Shown one piece after another: positions 23,334-35,319 of a DNA stretch of 64,000 bases. Numbering within the stretch: the stretch's first letter is position 1; the number at the start of each line of letters is the position of its first letter. The position numbers were made by a program, and so were the translations under genes. Origin of the DNA: Membranipora membranacea (taxonomy: Eukaryota; Bryozoa; Gymnolaemata; Cheilostomatida; Membraniporidae). The notes under the pieces were generated by a model that was given only the letters and a program-made list of their open reading frames with translations, was not told the DNA's origin and did not search any database. The DNA lies in the NCBI GenBank assembly GCA_914767715.1, contig OU612072.1, forward strand, positions 11,222,001 through 11,286,000. Reading direction: 5' to 3'.

Positions 23334-26300
23334 ATGGAGCTAAAAATTGTTCTTCTAGCTGTAAGTAAGATAATCATGCTTTCCATTTCGCTGCCCGTTC
23401 GCGACAAAGTTCTATCTGGCAAAACTACAGGGTTTCTCATGCTCCAGATTTCAAATTCTTCTAACTGGCCGAGTTACTCCCTATATTCAATCCTTTTTGT
23501 GCACATAATATGAGTCTTGTCTGCCACCAGCCAGTATTGCTATATACTTATTCCAACAAAGGCTTTTTCTTCTACAGATTCTACTGACAGTGACTATAAA
23601 GAGTAGTTGGTGTATGAATCAGGATGCACAGGATATAGTTAATCGGTGAGCCACTGTGTTTTTATTTGCTTTCTACAGTGTAGTGACTGCCTTAGCTCCG
23701 TATATTGTTTATAATATGACCATGTCTTGATGAGATGAAATTAAGATTGGTTAGAACAAGATTATTTTGAGAATACCCTATTGAAGAAGCGATTTGTTGT
23801 AGTCAACTCTGTTGAGTGAATATATCGTAGCTAGGTAGCTAAGTTTAATTTGTTGCGCAATCCAACCTGATAGTGTACGTCTTATGACAACTCAAAATCA
23901 TTACATATTTATTGTATCGTGAACATAATTTCTCATTTTCAAGATTGTGCAAAATGCACAATTTCAACAATAGAAAACCGTCACAATTTTCCATTAGTAT
24001 AAATATTGCGGTGAAAGTTAAATTCGGATATTTAAATAATAACGTTATAAAAAGCTGGGATAGTAAATTAATCAGCAAAAATATATGCAGAGAATTATGG
24101 TCACTTCTTTCAATAATGACTTAGACCAATGAGATTCGTGAAAAAAACTAACATTTTGCATAATATTATTATTTACAGATTAGAGAGGTCTAGGGCTAAA
24201 GACTTCACAACCACCTCTCATGATGTTTATCACATTGAGATGGATCTGTACCACCCAGGACACATCATCTTCACAGATTACTGCTCACTTAAGACAAGCA
24301 ACAGTAAATCTTCAACCATAATAGCAGGGAGTACTAATGAGAACAGTTACAGAGAGGGAAGAGGGTCCGAAGCCCGTTTCAACCGTATAGCTGGATTCAC
24401 TCAAATCTCAGCAGCGCGTGTAGTTGTAGCAGACCATAACAATAACTGCCTGAGAGTAGTCAATCGCTTTACAGGGACAACTTTTGTGTTGGCTGGAAAG
24501 TGCCAGTACGCAAATTACATTGACGGTCACCCTGGTCAGTTCAACGGTCCCCATTCTGTAATAAGAGACATTCATGATGAGAGTAAACTAATCATCACCG
24601 ACTTCTATAACAGAGCTGTAAGGATAGTAGACATATGGACCCGAGCAATGAGCACTTTTGTGAAGTCTGACATCCTCATGTCTATTACGTTCCTGACACA
24701 GGGTGAGAACGGTGACATGTATGTGATAGCAGCGACTAATGCTCTCTACCGTATCACATACCGCGGAAAGTACATCAAACTCATCTCAGGCTCTCCAGGG
24801 CATTCAGGCTACAGAGACAGCTCTCTCTTAAACTCTTTATTCTCTTTCCCACGTGACCTCGCATACATCGGGCCAAAAACTCTGCTCGTAGCTGACCATA
24901 ACAATAATAAAATTCGGTTAGTTGACACGGACAGAAACAGAGTATCTACACTGAATATCTGCTCAGGATGTCTGAAAATACCTCACTCGCTACTGATCAC
25001 TAATACTTCTCTGTATGTCGGACAATACAAACAAATCCAGCAGTTTATATGTGAGTTTACAGAATACGCATCAAGATTATAAATATCACATGAGGCTGTT
25101 TTACTCTGTGTGTTAGTTTGATTTTTTAGCCAGTTGCATGGTCAAGCATAAGAACACTTAGCCTTCATTTAACTGATATATATATATATATATCATGTAT
25201 ATGTGTATATCATGTGTATAACATGTGTATACCATGCGTATACCATGTGTATAAAGTGTGTATACCATAGATATTGGAGGATAATCAAAGTTTAAAAATG
25301 AGTAATTTTATGCAGGATAAGTTTAATATATCACAAAATTTCCAGCATTTATTGTTTAGATCCCGAAGTGACCACCACACCTTCAACCACAACAACCTCT
25401 ACACCAACCACTTCCAAATCATCAACAACCACACCAACCACTTCCAAACCGACAACTACCGAACCAACACCTGTCACACGGACAACTACATCATCAGCAA
25501 CAACCTCACCAACAAGTTTCACCAGTTGTCAGGACAGACATATGGCATACCATGTGACATCTGAAGATGGGAGAGCACTAGTAGAGATACTTCCTGGAGT
25601 GAAAACTAGATTTGGGGTTGGTAACCATGTGATTCACGTAGGCAGCTGTATGCTCAATGTTCGAGTTATCAATGATGGTGAGTAAAACTTTAAATCTCAC
25701 GTGTGAACTTGAAATATAAAAATAACGACCAGGTCATGACCAACTCAAATCATATGCTTCCCTCAGTGCTATCTTATCCATCAGTGTTGCAACATCAATA
25801 TATGAACATATATTAAACCCTAGCTACTTCACATACAACCAAATCTAAATATCTGTCACCTTACCTAATCACACTGCTGTTGATTTGTGATTCATCTGCC
25901 ATCAAACTCAACTGCAATTGTTGTCAATATCTTATTTTTTGGCAACGATTGTAATTGAATTGAACAATGCTAATTACGACAAATCATCAATAGACTACAG
26001 TCAAGTCACTGTAGTGTAGAACAAAACTGCTCTGACCAATCAAGGAGATTGAACATCAACAGAATAGTGCGTACAATGTGTAATTCTTCATTTATCTTAA
26101 TTACTATTCTTTTATCTCTGCTTCCTACAGGGTCATCATCCAGCAAACCTGATGTCTGTGTAGATACAACTCTGAGATATTATGTTACATCGAAGAAGGA
26201 AAGGGTTAATGTCCAAATCTCATCTGATTATTCTATAGAACTCCCAGTTGGTAAATTCAGATATAAAGTATCTACCTGTGTGGTCTCTGTGGAGGTTATC

Positions 26301-28368
26301 TACAATGGTGAGCGATATGTCAATGTCATGTGCAGTCATGTTTTTTTCTGCTGAAATGGATACTAGGTATAGAAAAGAGGGAGGTAGACAGAGTACAGTT
26401 CTCTGCTCTATTAGGAAGTTCAAAGATACTGACTAAGGTGCTGGATATCCCAGGTTAGGGGTTCTAACCTGATACCTACCACAGACCAGCCAGAGCACCA
26501 AAATTGTTCTGTGTGTACATTACAATAGATATTCACCATTTAGCAGTAATAATTTTGCTCCTCAGCGGCTCAAAGGTTGAAAAATAAACTGCACATATGA
26601 TATAAGGTTTAGTGAGGGCCTGTGTAAATGGTGTAATGCGTGCATTGTGATATTTTACAGGTGCAACCTCTAACACAGAACTGTGTCCAGATGTAATCAG
26701 AGAAGTTGTCTCCCCGTCCACTGGGTTATCAGCCCTATACCTCTCAATAGATGGGAATACTCATACACTTCAACTTCCTGTCGGAGTATACGGTTATCAA
26801 ATCCATGGAGATAATACAAATTGTTCACTGAGCGTTGAAATTAAAGGTACAAAGAATGAATTTTTACTCATGGAGTGATAAAAGTTAAATCAGTTGTTTA
26901 TTAGCAATGTTTTTCTTCGTCATATATACAAACCCAGTAAATGGTGTGGTTGTGCAAATTCAGTGGAAGATATTGCTATTAAGTCCCTTCATTTTGTTGA
27001 TAATTCATGTCCTCAATTTCCAAATTCAGATTATCTGCTGGTGAGACATATAGATATGGTGGCCAAATACGATGTCAGGTGTTCCTTGCTCAGTGATAAT
27101 GTTGCCCTATCTACTCTGAAGGTCCTAGCCAATGGTAATGTCAATCAGATAAAAGAAATATGTCAGCAAGGTGAGTGGTTTATAATATTCGTGTCTGCAT
27201 ATCCATCTAAGAGGGTGATTTTAATCTACAACTGAATTTCATAATACGACCGACCGGTGACACTTGGTCTATAGATGATCCATCAAACAACCAACCTTGT
27301 TTGATAAAGGTATGATCAACTTGTGGTTAGCATTTTGTGGTTCAGTGGCACTACTTAGCCTAGTGAGTGTCCAGAGCTTACTTTGCCCTGTTCCAGCAGT
27401 AAAGTGAGTCTGAGGTTAAGTAAAATATGTTTTAACAATTATTACAGACTGCAGCCCACAGGCTGGTTCTCAAGCTAAGCTGAGTTGTGAGAATGATACA
27501 TTAACAGTAGTCTGGTCAACTGATGCTACCTTCAATGGTACAGTTACAGAGATACCGGGTGACCTAAAACAAAGACTAATAGACAGACTTATTAAGGAGA
27601 GTAAATATCCCACACTGAGTCTTGCAGTCATCACAAGGATTCCTCCGTAAGTCATCTTAGTTCTAGTGTACTACTGTATACCTTCACTGTTATATATTCA
27701 CACACACGGATATCTTTAGACCCAAATTCTATTCTGTTTAGATGAGATCTTTGTCTGTAATTTGTGTATAAGCTGTCACTTGGTTCTCGTTCTCTGAACT
27801 TGTCAACCTGACACATTGATATTGATCGAGTTAAATCAATATAACAGGCAAGTCAGTATGAATTTTGGCCTTGAATATGGTTTTATTTTATATGCCCTTT
27901 TCAACGCGTTTATGGCATATTGCATGAGAGCAGTTTTCAGTTTTATGTTAATATTAACATTTCACCACGAAGTCATTTAGACCTTTGATCTGCTGATTGT
28001 CATGTAATGGTTGCCTTTATCTTCTAAAAGGAAAAAGCGGCTGGCTAATTGGAAATCATTGTTCCTGTTTTAGAAAATACTATATCAAGATGTTGTAACG
28101 GGCAATCTTTATATTAATCTTTATCGATAAAATGAGCAGCCATTATATACAGGTCTCCCTTGATAGCACTACTGCAATGTGCTATTTTGACCAAGTTGTT
28201 CAACGAAATCCATATTATCTTATATCCGTTAGGCTAGTATACCCAACAAAGACAAAGACTGGAGCTTACGCTGAACTCGTGTTGACTTCTTCATGTCTTC
28301 AAAATAAGGATTATGACTTAAAAACAGATTCATGCGTAGCAATCAATAGTTGTACTGCAACACCGTGA
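23334..28368 (+). CDS. NHL gene, unit 2: secreted NHL propeller plus tandem Cys-repeat protein, 729 aa
   Basis: Nine exons: 23334-23360, 23578-23645, 24179-25050, 25360-25677, 26131-26307, 26661-26846, 26964-27170, 27448-27646, 28233-28368; the total is 2190 nt, no internal stop. Exons 1-2 encode a signal peptide (MELKIVLLAILLTVTI). Residues about 40-322 are about six NHL blades with repeated VADHNNN..RVV/RLV motifs. Residues 323-378 are a Thr/Ser/Pro linker, probably O-glycosylated. Four exon-sized repeats follow (379-428, 429-487, 488-549, 550-618), mostly of the form C...LPVGxxxYxV...C..SVEV..G, then a distinct domain (619-684) and a Cys-containing end (685-729). Exons 4-7 are symmetrical 1-1. 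There is no transmembrane helix, so it is likely secreted or matrix. The repeats are loosely PEGA-like; I know no such architecture. NHL propellers usually bind protein, which suggests a ligand or scaffold. Confidence 0.9.
25170..25262. repeat. TA-rich minisatellite in NHL intron 3
   Basis: A (TA)n run is followed by reiterated CATGTGTATA/CATGCGTATAC words. It is present almost unchanged at about 46632-46730 in unit 3, which for such a mutable sequence argues for a young duplication. Confidence 0.8.
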
Positions 28369-28607
28369 CAGCAAATGGAATGGGTTCCGAAATGCAGACA
28401 TGTTTAACTAAACCTGAGATGCAAAGGCTAAACATGTGAGATGCTCTTTTTACCAAATTATTTTTCATCAATTATTGTGTTAGTATCATATTTTGGAGTT
28501 ATCTACACCTTCTCTTGATCACCTAACTAGAGGCAATAATGTAGTAGCCTCCAACGTGTAAACATGCTTTTGCATCATGGATCAACTAAAACTCAACTTT
28601 ACATCTA

Positions 28608-28997
28608 AAGCTGCGTTTACATTAGGCCGTCTTTTGGCCCAGTCTAAAGTCTGACCGACAAATTACTAAGACGGAGGCTGAGACTGTGTAGTGTGAATAA
28701 CAAAAACGGTTGACTGACCTTGTCTGTCCGGCTTTTGAGACGGTGTCTGGCATTTTGAGCAGTGCTCGTTTTGCCGTCTCAATACTGCCCGTCTCAACAC
28801 AAATTCCTAATTTAGCGATCACAATACTGCCCTTTGTTCTATCACTCACATTTATTTTCTCTGAGACTGACATTGGCTAAGCCGGGGCTATGTAAACACA
28901 TGCCAGTCTCAGACTCTGGCTCAGACTTGGGGTTAAAGACTGCTCAGTCTTGAGTTGGTGGTCAGCTGACGGAGACGGCCTAATGTAAACGCAGCTA
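28608..28997. mobile_element. MITE-like element with ~27-bp TIRs, unit 2 only
   Basis: AGCTGCGTTTACATTAGGCC at the left end is matched in inverted orientation by GGCCTAATGTAAACGCAGCT at the right. Units 1 and 3 run straight from the flanking CAACTTT to CACTACTTCC without it. The likely target duplication is TA (28606-28607 and 28998-28999), which would suit a Tc1/mariner-type mover, although the exact edges are ambiguous by 2 bp. The minus frame inside it (28622-28873) is a by-product. GACGG/GTCTC-rich internal words look like sub-terminal repeats. Confidence 0.75.
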
Positions 28998-30015
28998 TAC
29001 ACTACTTCCACAGTCTTCTAACACCAACCAGAACAAACTTTTATTATGTCTTTGCACTCTGACTGGAGATAATGACATTTAAACCATTGAAGACCATTTT
29101 TGCTGGTGAATCTGAAATTGGCAAAGTACAATAATTGTAGGGAGCTCCTCTCGCCAGTTGTGTAGTATATTGATATTGTTTATATCTGATGTGCTATATT
29201 CCTTCATTCTGAATATCAACTCTCTATCTCACTGATTATGAATAATTAGTAATTACCAAAACATTTTCTTGATGTCACTTCCTGGATAATCTATCATGCT
29301 GTTTGATCTAAGTTCAGAGCCAGCACCTTTAAAGGGCAACCGAGGTTTCACCCAACTTCTCATTGATGGCCATTGATTAATAGCAGATTGCACCTTCTGC
29401 TTGGGGAAAAAGACAAAATATAATTCGGATGATTATTCAGCCAGAATTCTTGTGAAACATTTCTTCCATCAGGTACTCAAACTCAGTTAAAAGAGAATAC
29501 CGCATAGCAGTTTCCTGTTCCTGTTATTATTTAGCCTGTGCTCTATAATTATTACAGCAAAGTCTTGGAACTTCATTGAATTGTTAGGGACGTGTGCGTT
29601 GCACAATTAAAGTAGACAGCAATTATCTTCAATATAGCAACATGGCAACTCAAACTATCTGTAAAAATTGAACAATTACTACTCTACTCTACTAATCTAC
29701 TTTTGACGTATTATGACCACTGACAGCAATGGATACAGGATCAGGTGGAGAAAGGAAGTATAATCAGTAAATTGTTGATTTTTCTTGAATTTTCTTTACC
29801 CTTTAAGGGTAGCGGTGGAATCGTCCCTCATGTTTAATAGTATATGATCTGACGTCCAAATACGTTTGCATGTATCTTATCTCAGTTTCCAGTTTTTCAT
29901 CTTTAACCAATATGACTCGGAATGAATATTCTGGACATTTCAACAACAAAAATATTTATGTTTGTATTGACTCCAAAAAAGCCCTCTTTCCCTCACCATC
30001 TCATCATAAATAAAA

Positions 30016-31554
30016 TTAAGTTGCTAGCCTGCTGTTCACAGCTCCAGATGAGTAATTGTTATATAATGAGTGTGTGAGCAGGTGAACACACTGATAAAGC
30101 CCTTTTGGGTTCCCTAAAACTGGGAGAGCTCCTGCAAACAGGGGAAGAAAATGCAGAACAAGGACTTCCCCTAGGCATCGCACAGGAAACCAATCAAAGC
30201 TGAGGGTCATTCTTATTTATACTTGTTGATTCCGTATTGACTGCTAAAGATTTTGTCATAACTTCAGGTAAAACATTTGCAGGAACCATTAAACCACGAA
30301 GTTAATACCGAATGAGCCTCATTTATGTATGGAAAAAGTCAAATGCATTCAAATTATTTCTATTTATTCATAGTTAAAAGCTGATGTACTTTTAGCATAA
30401 AAACTATTCAAAGTTTTTCATCTAAGCATTTGGTATTCATCTGTGGAATAGGCTTAATGGAGAAAACAAGTGAGTGTGGAATGTCCATGGTTGATCAGAT
30501 TCCACTTATGTGAATAGTTTGATATTGAAGTAAACATGATGAACAAAAGGGGATATTAGAAAGCTCATTAAACAATATTTAGATTGAGAGATTATATTTT
30601 GTATGGCAAGTCAACAATAAAAGGACACTTGATCCATATGAACATAAGTTAATCGATTTGAACGAAATCAAAGAATATGTGAAATAAATGAATGTGAGAT
30701 AGAATTGCGGTATTTTCACTGAAGTTCAAAATAGTTGAGCATTTGACACCAAAGAAATTCATATCCGGCATTCAAATGTTGTCCTTCCATACCTTCATGT
30801 CTGGACAAGGTAATATAAACTCCAAGATTTGTTATCATAATATGTGGTGTAGTGTGATGGAATGTAGTGATTTAATGAGCAAGATAATTCTTTAGGCAGC
30901 AACAGGCCAGGATTAATATCACAATTCAAGCCAGTCAGGTGATTTCCCAGCATTGCTGGTTTATTCTTGTATTGGATCCTATAATGGTTTTGCAAGACAC
31001 AAGGAGCTTGCCCTCCGGTCTCCAAGTTGAATGAAAACTTGATGTTGAAACTGTTTAGTTCTTATTTGACAGACCTTATCAGCTCAGTAATTTTGTAAAT
31101 TGTTAAATTGTTACATTGTTTTGTACCGGTGTAGTATTGTAAACTGCTCCCCGCATGAACAAAACCCCAGGATAGTTGGCGGTGGTGGTAACTCGTTCAC
31201 GTTGTGATTGAGTGTGTAAAGCCTCTTCTTCATGAAGTACCTTATAGATCTAGTTTTCCAGAACACCAGTTGTTATTTGAAGCTCTTATGATTTAAAAAT
31301 GTCTGGTTTGCAAACGGTGAATAGATGTGTGGTTACCACATCCTTGCAGTGCCTTGCCAACAGCTACCATTGCCGAAGTAATAACAGTTTTCAGAATGAT
31401 ACTTTGGCGCCTTAATGATGATACAATGAAGGCTGAACAAACCAAAGAACGATAATAATGTACTATTGCTGCTTTTATATTGAGTTAAGACTACAATTTT
31501 GGCTACACCTTGAGAAAACTTTGCGGAAGCCATGCAAAAACAACCACCCCACAT
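30016..31554 (-). pseudogene. Candidate gene D, unit 2 copy, broken
   Basis: It corresponds to 52870-54360 in unit 3. The middle frame (30795-31025) matches the C-terminal part of the longer unit 3 frame. Here about 14 extra bases around 31100-31115 break the frame and introduce a stop, and the frame at 31333-31554 is also shortened. The last frame (30016-30210) is preserved and contains a strong polypyrimidine-CAG acceptor (CTTCCCCTGTTTGCAG). If D is a gene, this copy is dead. Confidence 0.35.
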
Positions 31555-31725
31555 CAGTTACTTTTATGATTTGTATGTTAAAAATTACAAGTGGAATCTT
31601 ATGTAATTGATCAGCAATAGTGTAAGTGTCATAATGGTACCAGGAGCTTTAAAAAACATCTGGTGCTTCTGAAAACTAGATCCATCAGGTACTTCATGAA
31701 GAAGAGGCTTTATACACTCAATCAT
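31207..31725. repeat. Inverted repeat pair (~60-bp arms)
   Basis: Sequence at 31207-31268 (containing CCTCTTCTTCATGAAGTACC) recurs inverted at about 31663-31725, enclosing about 400 bp. In unit 3 the right arm is present (about 54466-54535), but most of the left arm has been deleted just after AAAGCC at 54060-54066. It could be a small non-autonomous transposon that came before the duplication, or a simple inverted duplication. Confidence 0.6.
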
Positions 31726-31753
31726 AATTTTAGTTTCCAACATCATCCCCTGG

Positions 31754-31850
31754 TAGGGGGGGACACTTTACAATAAGGGGGGGGGGAGGCAGTCTACAAT
31801 GGGGGGGACAGTTTAAAATAAGGGGGGACAGTTTACAATAGGCCTGTCGC
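31754..31850. repeat. G-rich minisatellite (GGGGGGACAGTTTACAATA-type)
   Basis: Four or so imperfect repeats of a G6-10 run followed by GACANTTTACAATA lie just past the end of type B-2. Unit 3 has only one copy at the equivalent place (54682-54701). Runs of G and the terminal TTTACAATA half of a hairpin make expansion by slippage plausible. They also have potential to form G-quadruplexes. Confidence 0.75.
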
Positions 31851-31936
31851 TATTGTAAAGTGTCCTCGGGACAGTTTACAATATTGTTAAGTGTCCTAGG
31901 GTTGTCTTCGCGTGCAGGAACGTTTACAGTACTAAA

Positions 31937-33115
31937 TCAGGTTAGATGATTTTGATCATCGCTTTCTATTTGGTTCTTCTTATTCTGATCTGTTGGGTGG
32001 GGCACATCTGTAATACTGTTATTGTCCTCCTCTGTGGATTCTTCACATGTTTCAACAACCAGCATCACATGTGTTGATTCTTCAACACCTGGGATTTATT
32101 CAAAAAAATGTTTGGGGTTGTTGCAAGAGTTAAAACACTACCAAGTTTGCAAAAATTACATTTCAACCAAACTGATAAAAGTAACAACAAGAAAAATGGT
32201 AGGTTTCAAACCAGTCTGTCAAAGTTAACTGAGCGGGAAGTTCTACCAAAAATTGTTTGATTTGACTTACATTTGCTGTTTTGCATGTCTTTGCAGCATG
32301 TGTTGCAGTTCCTTGCTCGTAGGCTGTTTTTTATGCACAAAACCAGGGCAGCCGATGTCAGTAATATAAATATCCCAGCAACGCATGGTATTGCTACCAT
32401 AAATAGTCCTTCCTGCTGCTGCTTAGAATCAGGATACGATGAGCTCACATCCCTCTCCAATAGAGTATTTTGTGTGAGAATATCTGGAGAAGCTATCTGA
32501 CAGGCTGATACAAGATAATCTATAAACCGGAGAAATTTGATAAGATTGGCATAATCCCAAATCAGGGGTATTGGCACTGTTCCTACAGGGGTGTAAAATG
32601 CATGTAAATCTAAAGAATTCATATATGAGATGACGCAGTGAATGTGTCACAAACTTTTAGTAAGCCTGGCTCTTAGTCAAGGGCAATGCATCAAGATTGA
32701 TTTGTAGGGCACGGGAATTTATCTACCTCAATACCTGCTTATGCTAGTGTTCAGACTAGAAAGTTTGTTATAGCTTAATATTTTTTTTTTCGCATTAGCA
32801 ATGAAGAAGCTTGTGAATCAGTTCATCGGTAACCTACTCACCATTGCAATACGCTTCACATTTCTCCTCAGCTATTGAGTGAACAACTGCATTGTTACAA
32901 ATACTTGCATATGGTCTGTACTGTGCAAAGTGCTCCAGAAAATAACATCCAGTGGTATTAAAGTACTTCCCCTGACAATCACTGTATGTCAGTGTGCTGT
33001 ATTCTCCCGTACAAAACCAGGTATAGGTTGGTGGTGTAGTTGCAGACGGAGAACACTGAGCTATTCTGCTTGCGACATGCAAGGCGATGCCGATGGTTGT
33101 AAAAAGGTAAGTCAT
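31937..33115 (-). CDS. Type B receptor, unit 2: truncated tail and lost cysteine, 224 aa
   Basis: Exons 32842-33115, 32271-32519 and 31937-32088, phase-1 introns as in type A; exon 2 is again exactly 249 nt. It has a signal peptide (MTYLFTTIGIALHVASRIAQ), a Cys-rich domain clearly homologous to type A (YSDCQGKYFNTTGCYFLEHF), a stalk, a transmembrane helix at about residues 129-154, then a juxtamembrane Cys cluster (NCNTCC). Two changes against unit 3 suggest loss of function: the conserved RPC is RPY, removing one of seven ectodomain Cys, and TGG has become TGA at 31937-31939, cutting the tail about 29 residues short. Also, the exon 1 WLC motif reads WFC. It may still be expressed as a variant, or be an early pseudogene. 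Confidence 0.78.
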
Positions 33116-34367
33116 GTGTTGTCAGGTACAATTCCATGTGTGATGATTCAAATATGAACTCAAAAATATATTTGAATATTAGAATACTTATTGTGAGTAA
33201 TGAAAAGAAATCTTACCTTACAATTCACAATTTATTGTAGAAATAATCCATTGAAAACTATTAAAATCATTCTGAACAATGTAGAAGCTGAGGCGGTATT
33301 GAAATGCGATTCCTTTCTGATCATGTTGCAGTGTTTTATTTTACCCGCGGTAAAATACCAAAAAAGTCTTATGTCTATCCTATTCAGTACCATAGAGTTG
33401 GTCAATAGATATCCGTATCAGGTGAAACAGTGGGATAAGAAGAAAGAAAAAGCTCAAGTTTGTTGCACTCCCTTCACTTCTGGCATGTCCAAAAAATGTT
33501 GTAACCAAAATATAATAAGTTTATTTTCAAGCGAGTTGCATTATTGCTTTGATGGCATACTGATGCTTTTGCACTTGCAGGCCTCAATAGCCTTTTTCCC
33601 TACGTGAATCCACTATCCAAAGTTAGTTGTGCCCTTGTAAATCAGTTCAAGAACAATCTAGACACTAGAGCGGTCCTGCGTAGACATCACCATACAATAA
33701 AACCATCTTCTCGGCATAAGTAATCCCCTTCATTTGTGTCTAATTATTATGTTAAAATATCCCTAACTCTTAGGCAAGGAAATTTTATTCTTGAAGGTAC
33801 AGTTTGTTGAGGAATTGTTCAATAACTGTTTTATTTTGGGGAGCTCTCACTTCTTCTGTCTATGAAAATCTGGTGAGAGAGAGTTAAACAATTATTAATG
33901 AAATACTATAGTGGCCCTTAGAAATATTGCCTATATCAAAATAACCCATGTGATATTGCAAAATGTAGGAGCAATTGTCATAACGAGCTTAAATTAGGGG
34001 TGCATTAAATCAATCAATATCAAGATATCGTGCACCACATATCTCCACACCAAGCTCAGTGTCAGTATTAGTGACACTGGTCCATTATTAGAGGAAGCTG
34101 ATTAACCCAATTGCACTATGATGGATCATTCTAAGCAACTCAGGTTGAGTGATGCATGTGACACATATAGGCAAAAAGGTAACCAACCTTCAATTCATCA
34201 TATAGAACATGTTTGATTGTTCCAAAATTTCTCAATGATTACACTTTTTTTAGGTTCGTATGTAACATTTGGGTCAGACAGATAATTCCGGTAGCAGATC
34301 CATACCTCCCAATTTTTACTGAGGTTTAAATACTTGGTCTGCAAAGGCTATAAAATGGCATATAGCG
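33116..34367. other. Upstream flank of type B-2 with one candidate small ORF
   Basis: A 135-codon + frame, 33200-33607, starts 85 bp from and divergent to type B. It recurs at 56057-56464 with a 6-bp in-frame length difference near its 3' end, so the frame has survived an indel. Its composition (Cys-Cys pairs, Lys-rich middle, no clear signal) matches no family I know, and it occupies the likely type B promoter. It may be coding or chance. From 33610 to 34367 nothing is recognised. Confidence 0.3.
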
Positions 34368-34860
34368 TTGGAGGACAGCATTTTCCGCTCAACAAACCAC
34401 TTGTGTTCAGCATATACTTTGTCTGAAACATCTTCGCATCGGGATGGAGACTTGTTGATAAATAATCAGCGTATAGACTCACATTGTAGTTTTCTGCCGA
34501 ATGAGGAAATCTCATGTAGAACAAGAAAGAGGATCCTTGAGGTGACAGCCATCTCTAATGCAGCTTTTCCCTAACTGTACTGTAAATCTTGGAAACAGTT
34601 CACCAGTTGGGGACGCAAGTCAGGGAAATATCTTAGCTTTTCATTCCGTTGAGTCTGTGGAGCCTGAACAAAAGCATATTTAAATCTCTCTGTCTGGCTA
34701 TCTCATGGTATGTAGAACAGGACAAAGCTCTCCTAAATCATTGTTGGCAGTTGTGAAGAAAGTCCTTTAGATTCTGATTCAAGTAGCAAAGGTTGCTGTG
34801 CACCGTCATCTTACACATGCAGAATAGTAGCAAGGAATATGGGTTGGCAGAGTTGTTTGT
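34368..34860. other. Conserved block of uncertain coding status (unit 2)
   Basis: Counterpart of 13588-14110. The + frame of 68 codons is preserved, but a deletion near 34680 removes about 25 bp that in units 1 and 3 hold the minus-strand EHNVVLEYAF-type segment, so any minus-strand gene is damaged here. Confidence 0.3.
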
Positions 34861-35094
34861 ATAAAAATGTGTTTTGGTTAAAACCTTATGATGAAATTGA
34901 TTTATTAAACCATGTTACGAAGTTATCTGTCTACAAGTCAAGAGCAGACAACTTGTAATCTGCTAATTTTGCCAGCGTTGATATTATCATAGATTTAGAA
35001 GCTATTTTTGGTGCAATGTGGATGCAGCTATCAAAATGCACCGTCGTATATCCACTGTCTTGTATACCTAAAAAGAACATCCTTACCGTCACTG

Positions 35095-35319
35095 TCATTG
35101 AGGCTCTATACCTAACTCTGTAGTTATATTGATGTCATGTGTTGCTAGATTGTTGTTTTCTGGTATAATATGGTGCCTAGCTGTTATATCACGTCTAGCT
35201 TCACTGGACATCATTAAACCACTATTTATGTGGAATTTGAATTCTTTACTATTTCGATAGCATGAAAAACAGTCGGTAGTGTCATCGCATATAAACATGA
35301 TCAACCAGGAGAAAAACAA
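35095..35319 (-). pseudogene. Candidate gene C exon, unit 2, with premature stop
   Basis: Homologous to 14328-14598, but extra bases just before the donor create CAA TGA in frame, so the exon no longer reads to its GTAAGG splice site. An upstream in-frame TGA also shortens the 5' side. Listed only as the counterpart. Confidence 0.3.

Larger units (their letters stand above)
28369..31936. other. Intergenic between NHL-2 and type B-2
   Basis: It holds a small TIR element (28608-28997), broken minus-strand frames of candidate gene D (30016-31554), an inverted-repeat pair (31207-31725) and a G-rich minisatellite (31754-31850). At 29803-29806 it contains the unoccupied TTAA target of the foldback element of unit 3. 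The rest shows nothing recognisable. Confidence 0.6.

Noticed and set aside
25274-25564. Asn/His/Thr-rich + strand open frame
   Set aside because: It is a shifted register of the ACC/ACA-rich Thr linker of NHL exon 4. The linker register continues into the Cys repeat and has splice sites on both sides.
28622-28873. 83-codon minus frame
   Set aside because: It lies wholly inside the TIR element at 28608-28997 and its translation is low-complexity.
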